Assembly (NCBI RefSeq): GCF_000756305.1
Contig: NZ_JRFE01000014.1
Location: 140,201-204,200 of the forward strand
Source: Myxosarcina sp. GI1
GTDB taxonomy: Bacteria > Cyanobacteriota > Cyanobacteriia > Cyanobacteriales > Xenococcaceae
DNA: 64,000 nucleotides
Reading direction: 5' to 3'
Shown: piece by piece, positions 8,615 to 16,351 of the stretch
Layout of the letters: each line of letters begins with the position of its first letter
Position numbering within the stretch: the first letter of the stretch is position 1
The notes under the pieces: model-generated
The model's database searches: none
Told to the model about the DNA's origin: nothing
Seen by the model: only the letters and a program-made list of their open reading frames with translations
Made by a program: the position numbers and the translations under genes

Positions 8615-8757
8615 AGCTTCCTCCTTGCTTATGAGCAATAAAATGAGGTTACTTAATCTTATTCTAACTCTCATTTCCTCTCAAAGAATTAAAAGGATGA
8701 AAGATGCAGGAGAATTAGTTCACCGTAATTTATCGCTAAATAAGAGCAAAATTTTTT

Positions 8758-9588
8758 TTAATCTTTACACGTCTCTATCCATACGGAATCACCTTGGCAA
8801 ATAGTTCCTCCTTGTATGACCGACAGTCGAATTCCTGCATTAACATTGTTGTGCTGAGCAGCCGTTCTCAAAATATTCAAATCTTGTGGTAGCTCGGCTT
8901 GTGCTAGCGTAGTCACAACACATCGAGGGCAGAGTGTATCAATTTTTAGACTAACTGAATCTCCAATGGTGAGAATTTGCCCAACCCAATTATTCTCGAC
9001 AAATTCTGCTTGCTTTGATTGAGTATCGATGAGAAGGTTAGGACGAAAGCGACAGCGCTCGAACTTACCAGCAGGATAAAGTTCTTGTAAGCGATCGAGA
9101 GTAGCTGTGGTGATAGCGTGAATCGGACAGGAATCGAAGAAAGTTCCTGGGGGCATAAATAATTGAGTCAAGGTATCTTGGTGAGCAGTACCTTCTACAT
9201 CGGGCCAGTATTGGTCGAGACTGGGAGTTTCAGGAACGGTAGCCAGAAATTGCACCTTTCGCTCAATCCATTGAGATAGTATGGTATCGATCTCGGCTTG
9301 TTCGCTGGTAACAGTAGAACCGTTGGGTAGAGAAATACGGACTGAAGGCGTAGGTCGGTCGAACTGAGGAGTTTGCTCTAAAGTTGCGTGACACTTAAGT
9401 AGAGATGACCATTGCTTGGGATTTTTAGCACTGGCAATTCGGCTGGTTTTTTCATCCCATAAAGCATAAGCGCGATCGCCTAATAACCCCTGTGTTGCAA
9501 TATCTGACGAGTCTAACTCTTCTCCCTGCATAGATTTAACTGGATAACGCCATAAGGATTTAAGATTGCCAACAAATGTGCGCTCCAT
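8758..9588 (-). CDS. MOSC-domain protein (YcbX/mARC type)
   Basis: 276 residues with the two-part layout of YcbX-like proteins. An N-terminal MOSC beta-barrel comes first (LKSLWRYPVKSMQGEEL at about 9-25, GLLGDRAYALWD at about 34-45). A C-terminal MOSC domain follows (FRPNLLIDTQ, then CPRCVVTTLAQAE with the Cys expected to hold the molybdenum cofactor). Such proteins reduce N-hydroxylated compounds or handle sulfur carried by the cofactor. Unlike Escherichia coli YcbX it lacks a C-terminal 2Fe-2S ferredoxin domain, so an outside electron donor is needed. It is a single gene. Confidence 0.85.
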   Translation of the reverse strand: MERTFVGNLKSLWRYPVKSMQGEELDSSDIATQGLLGDRAYALWDEKTSRIASAKNPKQWSSLLKCHATLEQTPQFDRPTPSVRISLPNGSTVTSEQAEIDTILSQWIERKVQFLATVPETPSLDQYWPDVEGTAHQDTLTQLFMPPGTFFDSCPIHAITTATLDRLQELYPAGKFERCRFRPNLLIDTQSKQAEFVENNWVGQILTIGDSVSLKIDTLCPRCVVTTLAQAELPQDLNILRTAAQHNNVNAGIRLSVIQGGTICQGDSVWIETCKD

Positions 9589-9745
9589 AAATAATGCTTC
9601 CGATTCTACGCTTCTACGATAATTGAGCTAAATTTATCATGAGAACTTAATACCAAAGGTAGCAAGACTTACGAATCTTCCTTCATGGTGTAATTAGTAT
9701 TCATTGACTTCCACAAAATCACTAAATGATCCCAAACTTATTGTT

Positions 9746-9982
9746 TTATTTTGTTTTTAGTAGTGGAGTACTTCGCGGTGGTTGTCTCAGCTGACTTGCT
9801 TGCTCGAAAGCATATGCTAATTTGATTAACGTCGGTTCGCTCCAAGGTCTACCGACAAATTCCATGCCAACAGGTACGCCTATGGGTGCAGTATCAGTTG
9901 GAGTAGAAAATCCAGCAGGTACTACCATTGACGGAAATCCTGTTGATGAAGTTAAAATTCCTTGCCGTTCTATTAATAGTGT
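9746..9982 (-). pseudogene. Amidase C-terminal fragment
   Basis: The frame reads LTSSTGFPSMVVPAGFS, then GVPVGMEFVGRPWSEPTLIK, LAYAFEQASQLRQPP. This is the C-terminal end of amidase-signature hydrolases, the part that closes the active site, with a normal stop at 9746. The frame is closed upstream by a stop at 9983-9985, so the catalytic Lys-Ser-Ser core is missing. The missing N-terminal side may be the fragment at 2835-2978, which lies on the opposite strand. Confidence 0.75.
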
Positions 9983-10023
9983 CTAAAATTAAACAAAACA
10001 CTATAATAGATGCAGTTTAATTG

Positions 10024-10509
10024 CTACTCCTCTTGTCGATACCACTCAATCGAACTAGGTTTAGTTCCAAACCGTTTCACCGAACCGTGCATGTTTATAA
10101 ACGGACTAACTCCTGCTGTTTCGGGAAACAACCGCATTAAAAAAAAGTCTAAAGTAGTAAGCTTGAGATGTCCCTGAAATACTGCAATCGTTCCAAAACG
10201 CACCCCCGTTTGCTTTTGCTCTTCTAAAATTGCTTTAACGTCACCTTCTTGTAATAATGCTGCTCTACGCAAATAGTATCCCAATTTATGTTTGGTTCCC
10301 TCATTGGGTAACTTTCGCCAATCAATAGCAAAAAAATCAACTGTTTCGCGTTTGATCCAGCCATGTAACGCTAGTATTTCACCTAAAAGCAAATCGGGGT
10401 TGGCTTGCTGCTCTTGTAAAGCACGTTTAACCTGAGAGCTAGAAATCAATCCAGCTTCAACGAGTAACTCACCTAATTTTTGTGTATGGTTGCTGAGATC
10501 GTCTGGCAT
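10024..10509 (-). CDS. Protein with two GspE-N-terminal-like (MshEN) repeats
   Basis: 161 residues. The first segment KLGELLVEAGLISSSQVKRA (about 11-30) with LGEILALHGWI (about 42-52) is the pattern of the N-terminal domain of type II secretion/type IV pilus ATPases (MshEN). That domain binds cyclic di-GMP in some relatives. A second, weaker copy follows (LGYYLRRAALLQEGDVKAIL, then RFGTIAVFQGHLKLTTLDFF). There is no ATPase domain. Similar stand-alone proteins occur in cyanobacteria. A role in c-di-GMP or pilus regulation is inference only. It may be the last gene of the series from the thioesterase, though a 143-base gap separates it from the methyltransferase. Confidence 0.55.
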   Translation of the reverse strand: MPDDLSNHTQKLGELLVEAGLISSSQVKRALQEQQANPDLLLGEILALHGWIKRETVDFFAIDWRKLPNEGTKHKLGYYLRRAALLQEGDVKAILEEQKQTGVRFGTIAVFQGHLKLTTLDFFLMRLFPETAGVSPFINMHGSVKRFGTKPSSIEWYRQEE

Positions 10510-10652
10510 AAAAACAAATTTGATAACTTCAAAAAAACAAAAATATTTTGTTATTTTTTAAAATGGCTTTTTAGTACGGCTTCGTGTTTTATTTCATATT
10601 CCATTTTAAGCGCAGCGATCGGCAACAGCAATAGTACTTACCTAAATATAAA

Positions 10653-11615
10653 TTAAAGCTTTCGCGCTACTATAGTTCGATGACGAGGACTATTAGTGGT
10701 TATAGTAAGTGTAGTAAAACTTTCTTCAGCGATCGCTCGTTCTAGATCTAAAGCAAAGTATTGGTCTAGATAGGGTTCGGTGCTTTTGAGCAAAGTCAAA
10801 ATATAAGGCGGCATCGCTTGATAGATTGGCGAACTGGGGTTCATATCCATAATTGTTAGATATCCACCCGAACGCAACAAACGCCTTGCTTCACTAATGA
10901 TAGCTTTAGCTGCGCTTTGAGGTAGTTCGTGAAACATTAAACAAGCAGAAACCAAATCGAAGGAAGCATCAGGTAAACCTGTAGACTCTGCTGCTGCATG
11001 AAGCCAGCTAATATTTTGTCCTGTTTGTTGCGATCGATACTTAGCCACTGCTAAAAAATATGGTGAAAGATCTACTCCCGTAACTTTGGCTTGGGGAAAG
11101 ACTTCTTGGAGAGCAAAAGAACTCAGTCCTACGCTACAGCCAAAATCGAGAATTGCTTTAGGTTCTATTTCTAACTGCTGTCGCACCAAATCGTGATAGC
11201 TCTGACGTAGCATTAAATCGCCTCGAACATCTCCCTCTGACCAAATTTTGGCATGAACTGCCAGAGCCGCAGATTCTACTTCCCATGCTGCTTCCCAATT
11301 AAGATTGCCTCGTTCGTAGGCATGAAAAGAAGTAGTGTAATAGTCAGGATAATCAAGTTGGGGATTCGCTACCGCCTTAAAATCTGCATCCCAATTGCGA
11401 TTGCTTAATTGCCTTACATTATCTCGCCAGGGTACGCCAATAGTCTCTGCCCGTTCTATCATCATATTTCTGGCTCGATTTTTAGCAAAGTTAGCCAGAG
11501 GTTTAATTGCTAAAATACCGTTTACCAGACGAGATGCCAGTCGCGCTCGTGGAGAAAATTTAGCTGCTTGTGACTGAGAGTCGCTCGATTTTAAGTTAGT
11601 AGAAGTAGCAGTCAT
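10653..11615 (-). CDS. Class I SAM-dependent methyltransferase
   Basis: 320 residues. The SAM-binding motif I ILDFGCSVGLSS is near residues 154-165, the acidic ribose-binding residue is in VTGVDLSPYF (about 178-187), and SFDLVSACLMFHEL forms motif IV (about 218-231). RRLLRSGGYLTIMDMNP follows as in Methyltransf_11 proteins. An N-terminal extension of about 130 residues (TSFHAYERGNLNWEAAWEVE) carries no motif I know. The acceptor is unknown; small-molecule or lipid/quinone methylation would fit. It begins 61 bases after the GST gene and may share its transcript. Confidence 0.8.
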   Translation of the reverse strand: MTATSTNLKSSDSQSQAAKFSPRARLASRLVNGILAIKPLANFAKNRARNMMIERAETIGVPWRDNVRQLSNRNWDADFKAVANPQLDYPDYYTTSFHAYERGNLNWEAAWEVESAALAVHAKIWSEGDVRGDLMLRQSYHDLVRQQLEIEPKAILDFGCSVGLSSFALQEVFPQAKVTGVDLSPYFLAVAKYRSQQTGQNISWLHAAAESTGLPDASFDLVSACLMFHELPQSAAKAIISEARRLLRSGGYLTIMDMNPSSPIYQAMPPYILTLLKSTEPYLDQYFALDLERAIAEESFTTLTITTNSPRHRTIVARKL

Positions 11616-11676
11616 TGACGCAATTAAATATAAAGTAACTTTAAGCTCGCTTTTAAATGTCTTAAAGGAATTTATA

Positions 11677-12321
11677 TCATGTATTCCGCACTAAATTAGT
11701 TACCGTTTGTTTGAATATTTCTATTTGTTCGGCGTTAGGCTGTGTTTTCTGCCAAACTTGTCTTTGCATCAGGCGATCGCACCAAGCTTTGATTCGGGGA
11801 GTTGTATCTAATTCGTAACCCAGTTTAGAAATTAGAATTACGCCATTTGCCGCTACTATATCTCCTAAAGACAGGCGATTGCCACCAAAATAAGGCTCAT
11901 CTGCTAATAGTTCGGCAAATAAATTCAATACTCGCTCTAGCTTGCGCTTTGCCCGTTTTAGCTTAGGCGAATCTGGCTTTTCTACAATCAGGGGAATTAC
12001 CTGAGAACCTAGTTCGTTAGTCGTTACCATTTCTACCATACGCACTATGGCTAATCTTTGCGTGTTTTTTGGTAATAATGCAGGTTCGGGATATTTATGT
12101 TCGAGATAATCTAAAATTGCTAACGATTCTAAGACGCGAAAATTATTATCGACAATTACGGGTACGTGGTGAAAAGGGTTTAATTGCAGAAATTCTGGTT
12201 TGAACTGTTCTCCGTCTTTGAGATTGACAACAACGGGTTCAAAGGGAATTTCTTTTTCTAACAAAGCAATCCAGACGCGACGAGCTAGAGGTGATAGGGG
12301 ATGATAGTAAAATTGCAGCAT
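11677..12321 (-). CDS. Glutathione S-transferase family protein
   Basis: 214 residues with an N-terminal thioredoxin-like domain (LQFYYHPLSPLARRVWIAL at 2-20, HHVPVIVDNN and LESLAILDYLEHKYP around 51-78) and an all-helical C-terminal domain (about 90-205; LSLGDIVAANG is the N-capping box). Position and the VLESLAI glutathione-binding segment indicate a cytosolic GST that conjugates electrophiles to glutathione. The N-terminal catalytic residue is probably Ser9 or Tyr5. It lies 72 bases after the thioesterase gene, behind a TetR operator, which suggests induction by a reactive compound. Confidence 0.87.
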   Translation of the reverse strand: MLQFYYHPLSPLARRVWIALLEKEIPFEPVVVNLKDGEQFKPEFLQLNPFHHVPVIVDNNFRVLESLAILDYLEHKYPEPALLPKNTQRLAIVRMVEMVTTNELGSQVIPLIVEKPDSPKLKRAKRKLERVLNLFAELLADEPYFGGNRLSLGDIVAANGVILISKLGYELDTTPRIKAWCDRLMQRQVWQKTQPNAEQIEIFKQTVTNLVRNT

Positions 12322-12393
12322 GATAATTTTAGGGAACAGGGAACAGAAAATCAGGAATAACTAAAAGCTAAAGTTTGATAATTTTTCGGGGTT

Positions 12394-12816
12394 TTAATTT
12401 CCTGTATAGGCGTTTCTCAGTGGTTCTGGAACTGCTAAGGGACGCATAGTATTAAGATCTTTGAAAAAGCCAGTCTGTGTCGCAGTTACTACCAACCTTT
12501 CTTCTAAATAAATTTCGGCTTGAAGAGTACAGCGAACGCGACTTAATTTTGACATCCACATCCTGGCTATTGGGCGATCGCCTAATCGTAAAGACTGTTT
12601 ATACTCAATTTGAGTTGAAGTAATAATCGGACAGTAACCTTGCCTTAGCAGTTTGTCTAAAGGTAAATAAGTTTCCAGTATTTTAAGTCGTAAGTCTTCT
12701 AACCAGCGAATGTAAACGATATTGCTGACAATTCCTGCAAAGTCGATATCGTAAGTCTGAATGGGTAGAGCTAGTTCTATTTCTAAGGTCTTAGTCATAG
12801 TTTGAGATAGTGACAT
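12394..12816 (-). CDS. Thioesterase of the 4HBT hot-dog family
   Basis: 140 residues. The hot-dog catalytic segment YDIDFAGIVSNIVYIRWLED (about 22-41) has the Asp of the YbgC/4-hydroxybenzoyl-CoA thioesterase family. ITSTQIEYKQSLRLGD (about 64-79) matches the next strand. It probably hydrolyses acyl-CoA esters in the cytoplasm. ATG 12816 lies 9 bases from a perfect palindromic operator (12825-12842). An alternative start is the Met at 12798. First gene of a probable thioesterase-GST-(methyltransferase) series downstream of tetR, controlled by that regulator. Confidence 0.83.
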   Translation of the reverse strand: MSLSQTMTKTLEIELALPIQTYDIDFAGIVSNIVYIRWLEDLRLKILETYLPLDKLLRQGYCPIITSTQIEYKQSLRLGDRPIARMWMSKLSRVRCTLQAEIYLEERLVVTATQTGFFKDLNTMRPLAVPEPLRNAYTGN

Positions 12817-12824
12817 TTATTTTC

Positions 12825-12842
12825 AAAGACCGATCGGTCTTT
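12825..12842. promoter_or_regulatory. TetR operator AAAGACCGATCGGTCTTT
   Basis: A perfect 18-base palindrome lies 9-26 bases before the thioesterase start, in the short gap after tetR. Its 14-base core (AGACCGATCGGTCT) recurs upstream of tetR at 13582-13607. The position next to the start codon fits repression of the thioesterase-GST genes by TetR. Confidence 0.8.
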
Positions 12843-12864
12843 TTGTTGATAAAAAAATATGCTG

Positions 12865-13452
12865 TTAGAGATTTTGTTGAAGATAAACCTGTAAATGACA
12901 AATGGCTCTTTCTAAGTGAATGCCATCTCGCTCTAGTTTACTCATCATAATTGCTCCTTCTAAGGTAGAAATGATTACCGTAGCCACTACATCGGGTTCG
13001 ATATGCGATCGCACTTCGCCTTTTTTGATTCCTTTAACGACAATATTGACGATTAAGCTGCGCCAAGAGTTTAAAGCTTGTAAGGCGCGATCGCGCAATG
13101 GAGAGTCAGTATCGTCGGTTTCTATTGCCGTATTTAGGATCGGACATCCTCCTGCGATCGGCGGACAGTCAATATAATCTAAATAGCTAGATACCATCGC
13201 CTGCAATCTTTCTACAGCGTTAGTTTTAGTTCTTACTGCCTGCCAGATTTTTTGACTCATTAGACTGTAAGCATAATTAAAAGCTTCCAAAGCTAAATCC
13301 TCTTTACTAGAAAAATGATTGTAAATTCCTCCTTTTTTTAAGCCAGTCGCCTGCATGATATCGGCAATAGACGAACCTGCATAACCTTTTTGGTTAAACA
13401 ATTCCGCCGCCTGTCGCACAATTCTACTTTTAGTTGCCTCAGCTTTAGACAT
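12865..13452 (-). CDS. TetR/AcrR-family transcriptional regulator
   Basis: About 195 residues from the Met at 13452 (MSKAEATKSRIVRQAAELFN). A longer frame starts at 13473 but adds only seven residues. The DNA-binding domain is clear: YAGSSIADIMQATGLKKGG then IYNHFSSKEDLALEAF (about 24-60). The ligand domain carries DCPPIAGGCPILNTAIETDD, with two Cys that could sense electrophiles. That motif is common in TetR proteins with the same C-terminal type. Two matching operators, one upstream of its own gene and one before the thioesterase, indicate autoregulation and control of the genes downstream. Confidence 0.9.
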   Translation of the reverse strand: MSKAEATKSRIVRQAAELFNQKGYAGSSIADIMQATGLKKGGIYNHFSSKEDLALEAFNYAYSLMSQKIWQAVRTKTNAVERLQAMVSSYLDYIDCPPIAGGCPILNTAIETDDTDSPLRDRALQALNSWRSLIVNIVVKGIKKGEVRSHIEPDVVATVIISTLEGAIMMSKLERDGIHLERAICHLQVYLQQNL

Positions 13453-13471
13453 ATAACAAAAATCAAAAATC

Positions 13472-13570
13472 AAAACTAAGATGCTTAACTTATAGAGCTT
13501 CCAGACGTTCGGCGAAGCTCAGTCGAGCCGTAATTCGAGGTATCTTAATTCTTCTGTCCACTGCTATAAT
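13472..13570. repeat. Dispersed ~100-base repeat, copy A
   Basis: This stretch is about 85% identical to 60664-60764 in the same orientation. Shared blocks include GACGTTCGGC, AAGCTCAGTCGAGC, CTTAATTCTTCT and a terminal TATAAT. Almost all differences are transitions. It lies between tetR and its operator. A short stem is possible (CGGC with GCCG). Confidence 0.7.
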
Positions 13571-13581
13571 TGATGACATCA

Positions 13582-13607
13582 TTTTTAAGACCGATCGGTC
13601 TTAAAAA
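13582..13607. promoter_or_regulatory. TetR operator, long palindrome upstream of tetR
   Basis: A perfect 26-base palindrome centred at 13594/13595 contains the core AAGACCGATCGGTCTT shared with 12825-12842. It is about 130 bases before the tetR start and about 100 bases past the end of the FG-GAP gene. Likely the autoregulatory site. Confidence 0.75.
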
Positions 13608-13709
13608 AAGAATATCTCAAAGCCAATTTTTTGTCTAGGCGACTTTTCAAATATTTTGCGTACTGACAAGATTGTTTGCTGTAGCGCGATCGCCAAAATA
13701 TCATTAAAC

Positions 13710-16160
13710 CTAAGCCAAGGTAGAGAAATCATCAAACGCAATATCGTTAGCATTCACCCCAACTAAAGAAACTAGCTGTTCTCCAGTATCTGCAACTTCA
13801 ATTACAGTATTACCATTGCTCGTACTAACTTTAAGTTGTTCGTATTCCAAATCATCGGCTAAAACCAGGGAATCTTTACCATCTTGAAAATCAAAAACCG
13901 TGTCTGTTCCTTCTTCTTCTCTCAGCACAAATCGGTCGGCACCAATACTGCCAAACAAGCCGTCACTACCCGCACCACCATCGAGTATGTCGTTTCCAAC
14001 ATCGCCATCGAGTAGCACATCATCGCCGTCATTACCCCGCAGTACATCATTTCCAGAAAGACCAAGTAATATATCTTTTCCACCTTGACCGTTAATAACA
14101 TCATCGGAGTTTTCAAAACCCTGAATTGTATTATCTCGGTTGTTAAGAAAAGTAACCGTATTGCGTTTAAAAATTCTATTGCGAAGTTGTTTAGCATTAA
14201 AGACATCAAAACTATCTTGGATTTGCTGGTGACCATCAAAAAGAATATTACCTAGACCAGAAGGAAGATTATCTAGGTTTTCAAGGTCAAAGTCAGACAA
14301 AATAAGCTTGGTATCTTTTACTCCTTCAAAAGTAAGTTCGAGAGCTTGTTTATTCTGAGTAAGAATGAGGTTCTCAACAGTTAGTCCTTCACCAGAAAAC
14401 TGAATGGTATCAACTCGATCGATAACTTTTTGAGGCGGGTTGATTCCTTTACCTACACCACCAAAATCGGTAATAATGTCAGTGCCTTCTCCTGCGGTAA
14501 TGACAAAGCGATCTTGTCCGCTGCCGCCTGTGAGATTGTCGTTGCCTTGCTGTCCGTCAATCTGGTCGTCACCAGAACCCCCATCGATGGTATCATTACC
14601 TGCCAAACCGTTAATCGTATCGTTATCAAGTGTTCCAACAAGCAGGTCATTGCCAAAAGTTGCTCGAACAGGTTCGGTTTCAAAGCCAAACACTACATAG
14701 CTTTCTCCTGCATTTTCATTGCCATTAGGATCGCCGCCATATGCTCCAATAATTAGATCATCAGTGCCATCGTTATTGACATCTCCTGCGCCACTGACTG
14801 AGATACCTAAAAAATCGGAAGAATCAGTGCCGTTAATAACGAACCCATTGCTGCCGTTGAGCGTCGATAAGTCCAAACTTGACTCGAAGCCTTTACTGCT
14901 ACCAAATAATACATAACTTTTGCCATTACTGCTAATGCCCTGGGATCTGGCGAGAAATGCCCCAATAACAACATCATCAATACCATCGGCGTTAACATCC
15001 CCCGCACTGCTTACCGAACGCCCCAAACGATCGACTTCATTAATACCGTTAATGACAAAGCCATTACTGCCGTCGAGTGCCGCTAAGTCTAAACTAGGCT
15101 CAAATCCGCTCTCCCTGCCAAACACTACATAACTTGCTCCTGCGCCATAAATGTTATTGGGAGAGGCATCTTGTGCTCCAATAATAATGTCATTAATGCC
15201 GTCGCCATTGACATCTCCTGCGCTGCTTACAGAGTATCCTAGAGAGTCATACTCATTAATACCGTTAATTACAAAGCCGTTGCTACCGTCAAGTGCCGAC
15301 AAGTCTAAACCAGGAGCAAATTCACTTTCACTGCCAAACACCACATAGCTTTCTCCAGCATTATTATTGTCATTAGGATCGCCACCAACAGCCCCAATAA
15401 TAATGTCATCAATGCCGTCGCCATTAACATCTCCCGCGCTACTTACAGAGCGACCCAAACTATCATTAGAATCGATGCCGTTGATGACAAAGCCTTTGCT
15501 ACCATCAAGTGCTGCTAACTCCAAACTAGGAGCAAATTCACTTTCACTGCCAAACACTACATAGCTTTCTCCAGCATTATTACTGCCATTAGGATCGCCA
15601 CCACCTGCCCCAACAATGACATCATCAATACCATCACCGTTAACATCTCCTGCACCGCTTACAGAAAATCCTAAAGAATCGTTAGGATCGATGCCGTTAA
15701 TGACAAAGCCATTGCTACCGTCTAGTGTTGACAAGTCCAAACTAGAATTAAATCCACTCTGACTGCCAAACACCACATAACTTTCTCCTGCATTTGCACT
15801 CGCATTAAAAGCTCCAATAATGATGTCATCGATGCCATCGCTGTTAACATCTCCTGCACTACTGACGGAAAACCCCGAAACATCGCCAGGAGCGATACCG
15901 TTAATGACAAAGCCATTGCTGCCGTCTAGTGCCGACAAGTTTAAACCAGGCTCAAAACTACTAGTGCTGCCAAACACCACATAGCTTTTTCCAGCAACGC
16001 CAGCTTCAGCTGCCCCAATGATAATGTCATTAATACCGTCACCATTGATATCCCCTGCGTCGCTTACAGAGATGCCCGAATAGTCGTCAGGATTGATGCC
16101 GTTAATTACAAAGCCGTTACTACCGTCGAGGTCTGTGAGATTGAAAGATGCTATGGTCAT
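13710..16160 (-). CDS. FG-GAP repeat and RTX calcium-binding protein
   Basis: 816 residues. Residues 1 to about 495 form seven FG-GAP (integrin-alpha-type beta-propeller) repeats of 66-74 residues. Each has LDGSNGFVINGI, then SVSSAGDVNGDGIDDIIIGA with a calcium-binding DxDGxDD core, then ESYVVFGS. RTX-type nonapeptides follow (GNDTINGLAGNDTIDGGSGDD near 510-530 and GKDILLGLSGNDVLRGNDGDD near 690-710), with a spacer domain between. It has no N-terminal signal peptide, as expected for proteins exported by type I secretion through a C-terminal signal. Likely an extracellular or surface protein. Its stop is about 100 bases before the tetR operator. Confidence 0.88.
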   Translation of the reverse strand: MTIASFNLTDLDGSNGFVINGINPDDYSGISVSDAGDINGDGINDIIIGAAEAGVAGKSYVVFGSTSSFEPGLNLSALDGSNGFVINGIAPGDVSGFSVSSAGDVNSDGIDDIIIGAFNASANAGESYVVFGSQSGFNSSLDLSTLDGSNGFVINGIDPNDSLGFSVSGAGDVNGDGIDDVIVGAGGGDPNGSNNAGESYVVFGSESEFAPSLELAALDGSKGFVINGIDSNDSLGRSVSSAGDVNGDGIDDIIIGAVGGDPNDNNNAGESYVVFGSESEFAPGLDLSALDGSNGFVINGINEYDSLGYSVSSAGDVNGDGINDIIIGAQDASPNNIYGAGASYVVFGRESGFEPSLDLAALDGSNGFVINGINEVDRLGRSVSSAGDVNADGIDDVVIGAFLARSQGISSNGKSYVLFGSSKGFESSLDLSTLNGSNGFVINGTDSSDFLGISVSGAGDVNNDGTDDLIIGAYGGDPNGNENAGESYVVFGFETEPVRATFGNDLLVGTLDNDTINGLAGNDTIDGGSGDDQIDGQQGNDNLTGGSGQDRFVITAGEGTDIITDFGGVGKGINPPQKVIDRVDTIQFSGEGLTVENLILTQNKQALELTFEGVKDTKLILSDFDLENLDNLPSGLGNILFDGHQQIQDSFDVFNAKQLRNRIFKRNTVTFLNNRDNTIQGFENSDDVINGQGGKDILLGLSGNDVLRGNDGDDVLLDGDVGNDILDGGAGSDGLFGSIGADRFVLREEEGTDTVFDFQDGKDSLVLADDLEYEQLKVSTSNGNTVIEVADTGEQLVSLVGVNANDIAFDDFSTLA
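14655..16145. repeat. Seven tandem coding repeats of about 200-220 bases
   Basis: The FG-GAP units are also similar at DNA level, for example the recurring blocks encoding GFVINGI and AGDVN. Copies in the middle (about 15,050-15,780) are the most alike. This explains the many antisense open frames here, which are not genes. Repeat number could vary by recombination. Confidence 0.8.
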
Positions 16161-16351
16161 AATAAGTTTTCGCTAAAAGCGATCGCGTGTATGTAATCGC
16201 GCCTATGTAAGTTCAATAACTACCACAATGAATATACATATAAACTGTAGTCATGTGAAGCCAGAAAAACAGTTAATTTAAGCTAGTAAATTTTTTTAGA
16301 TTAAAGATAGCCTGTCCTCAGACAAAAGCGATCGCAGATAAAATAAATAAC

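Noticed and set aside
13900-15916. Many open frames on the strand opposite the FG-GAP gene
   Set aside because: They arise from the repetitive, stop-poor complement of the coding repeats and have no ribosome sites or family resemblance.
14655-16145. Regular tandem units resembling a repeat array such as CRISPR
   Set aside because: Units are about 200-220 bases, all coding in one frame, and differ by substitutions as protein repeats do. There are no unique spacers.
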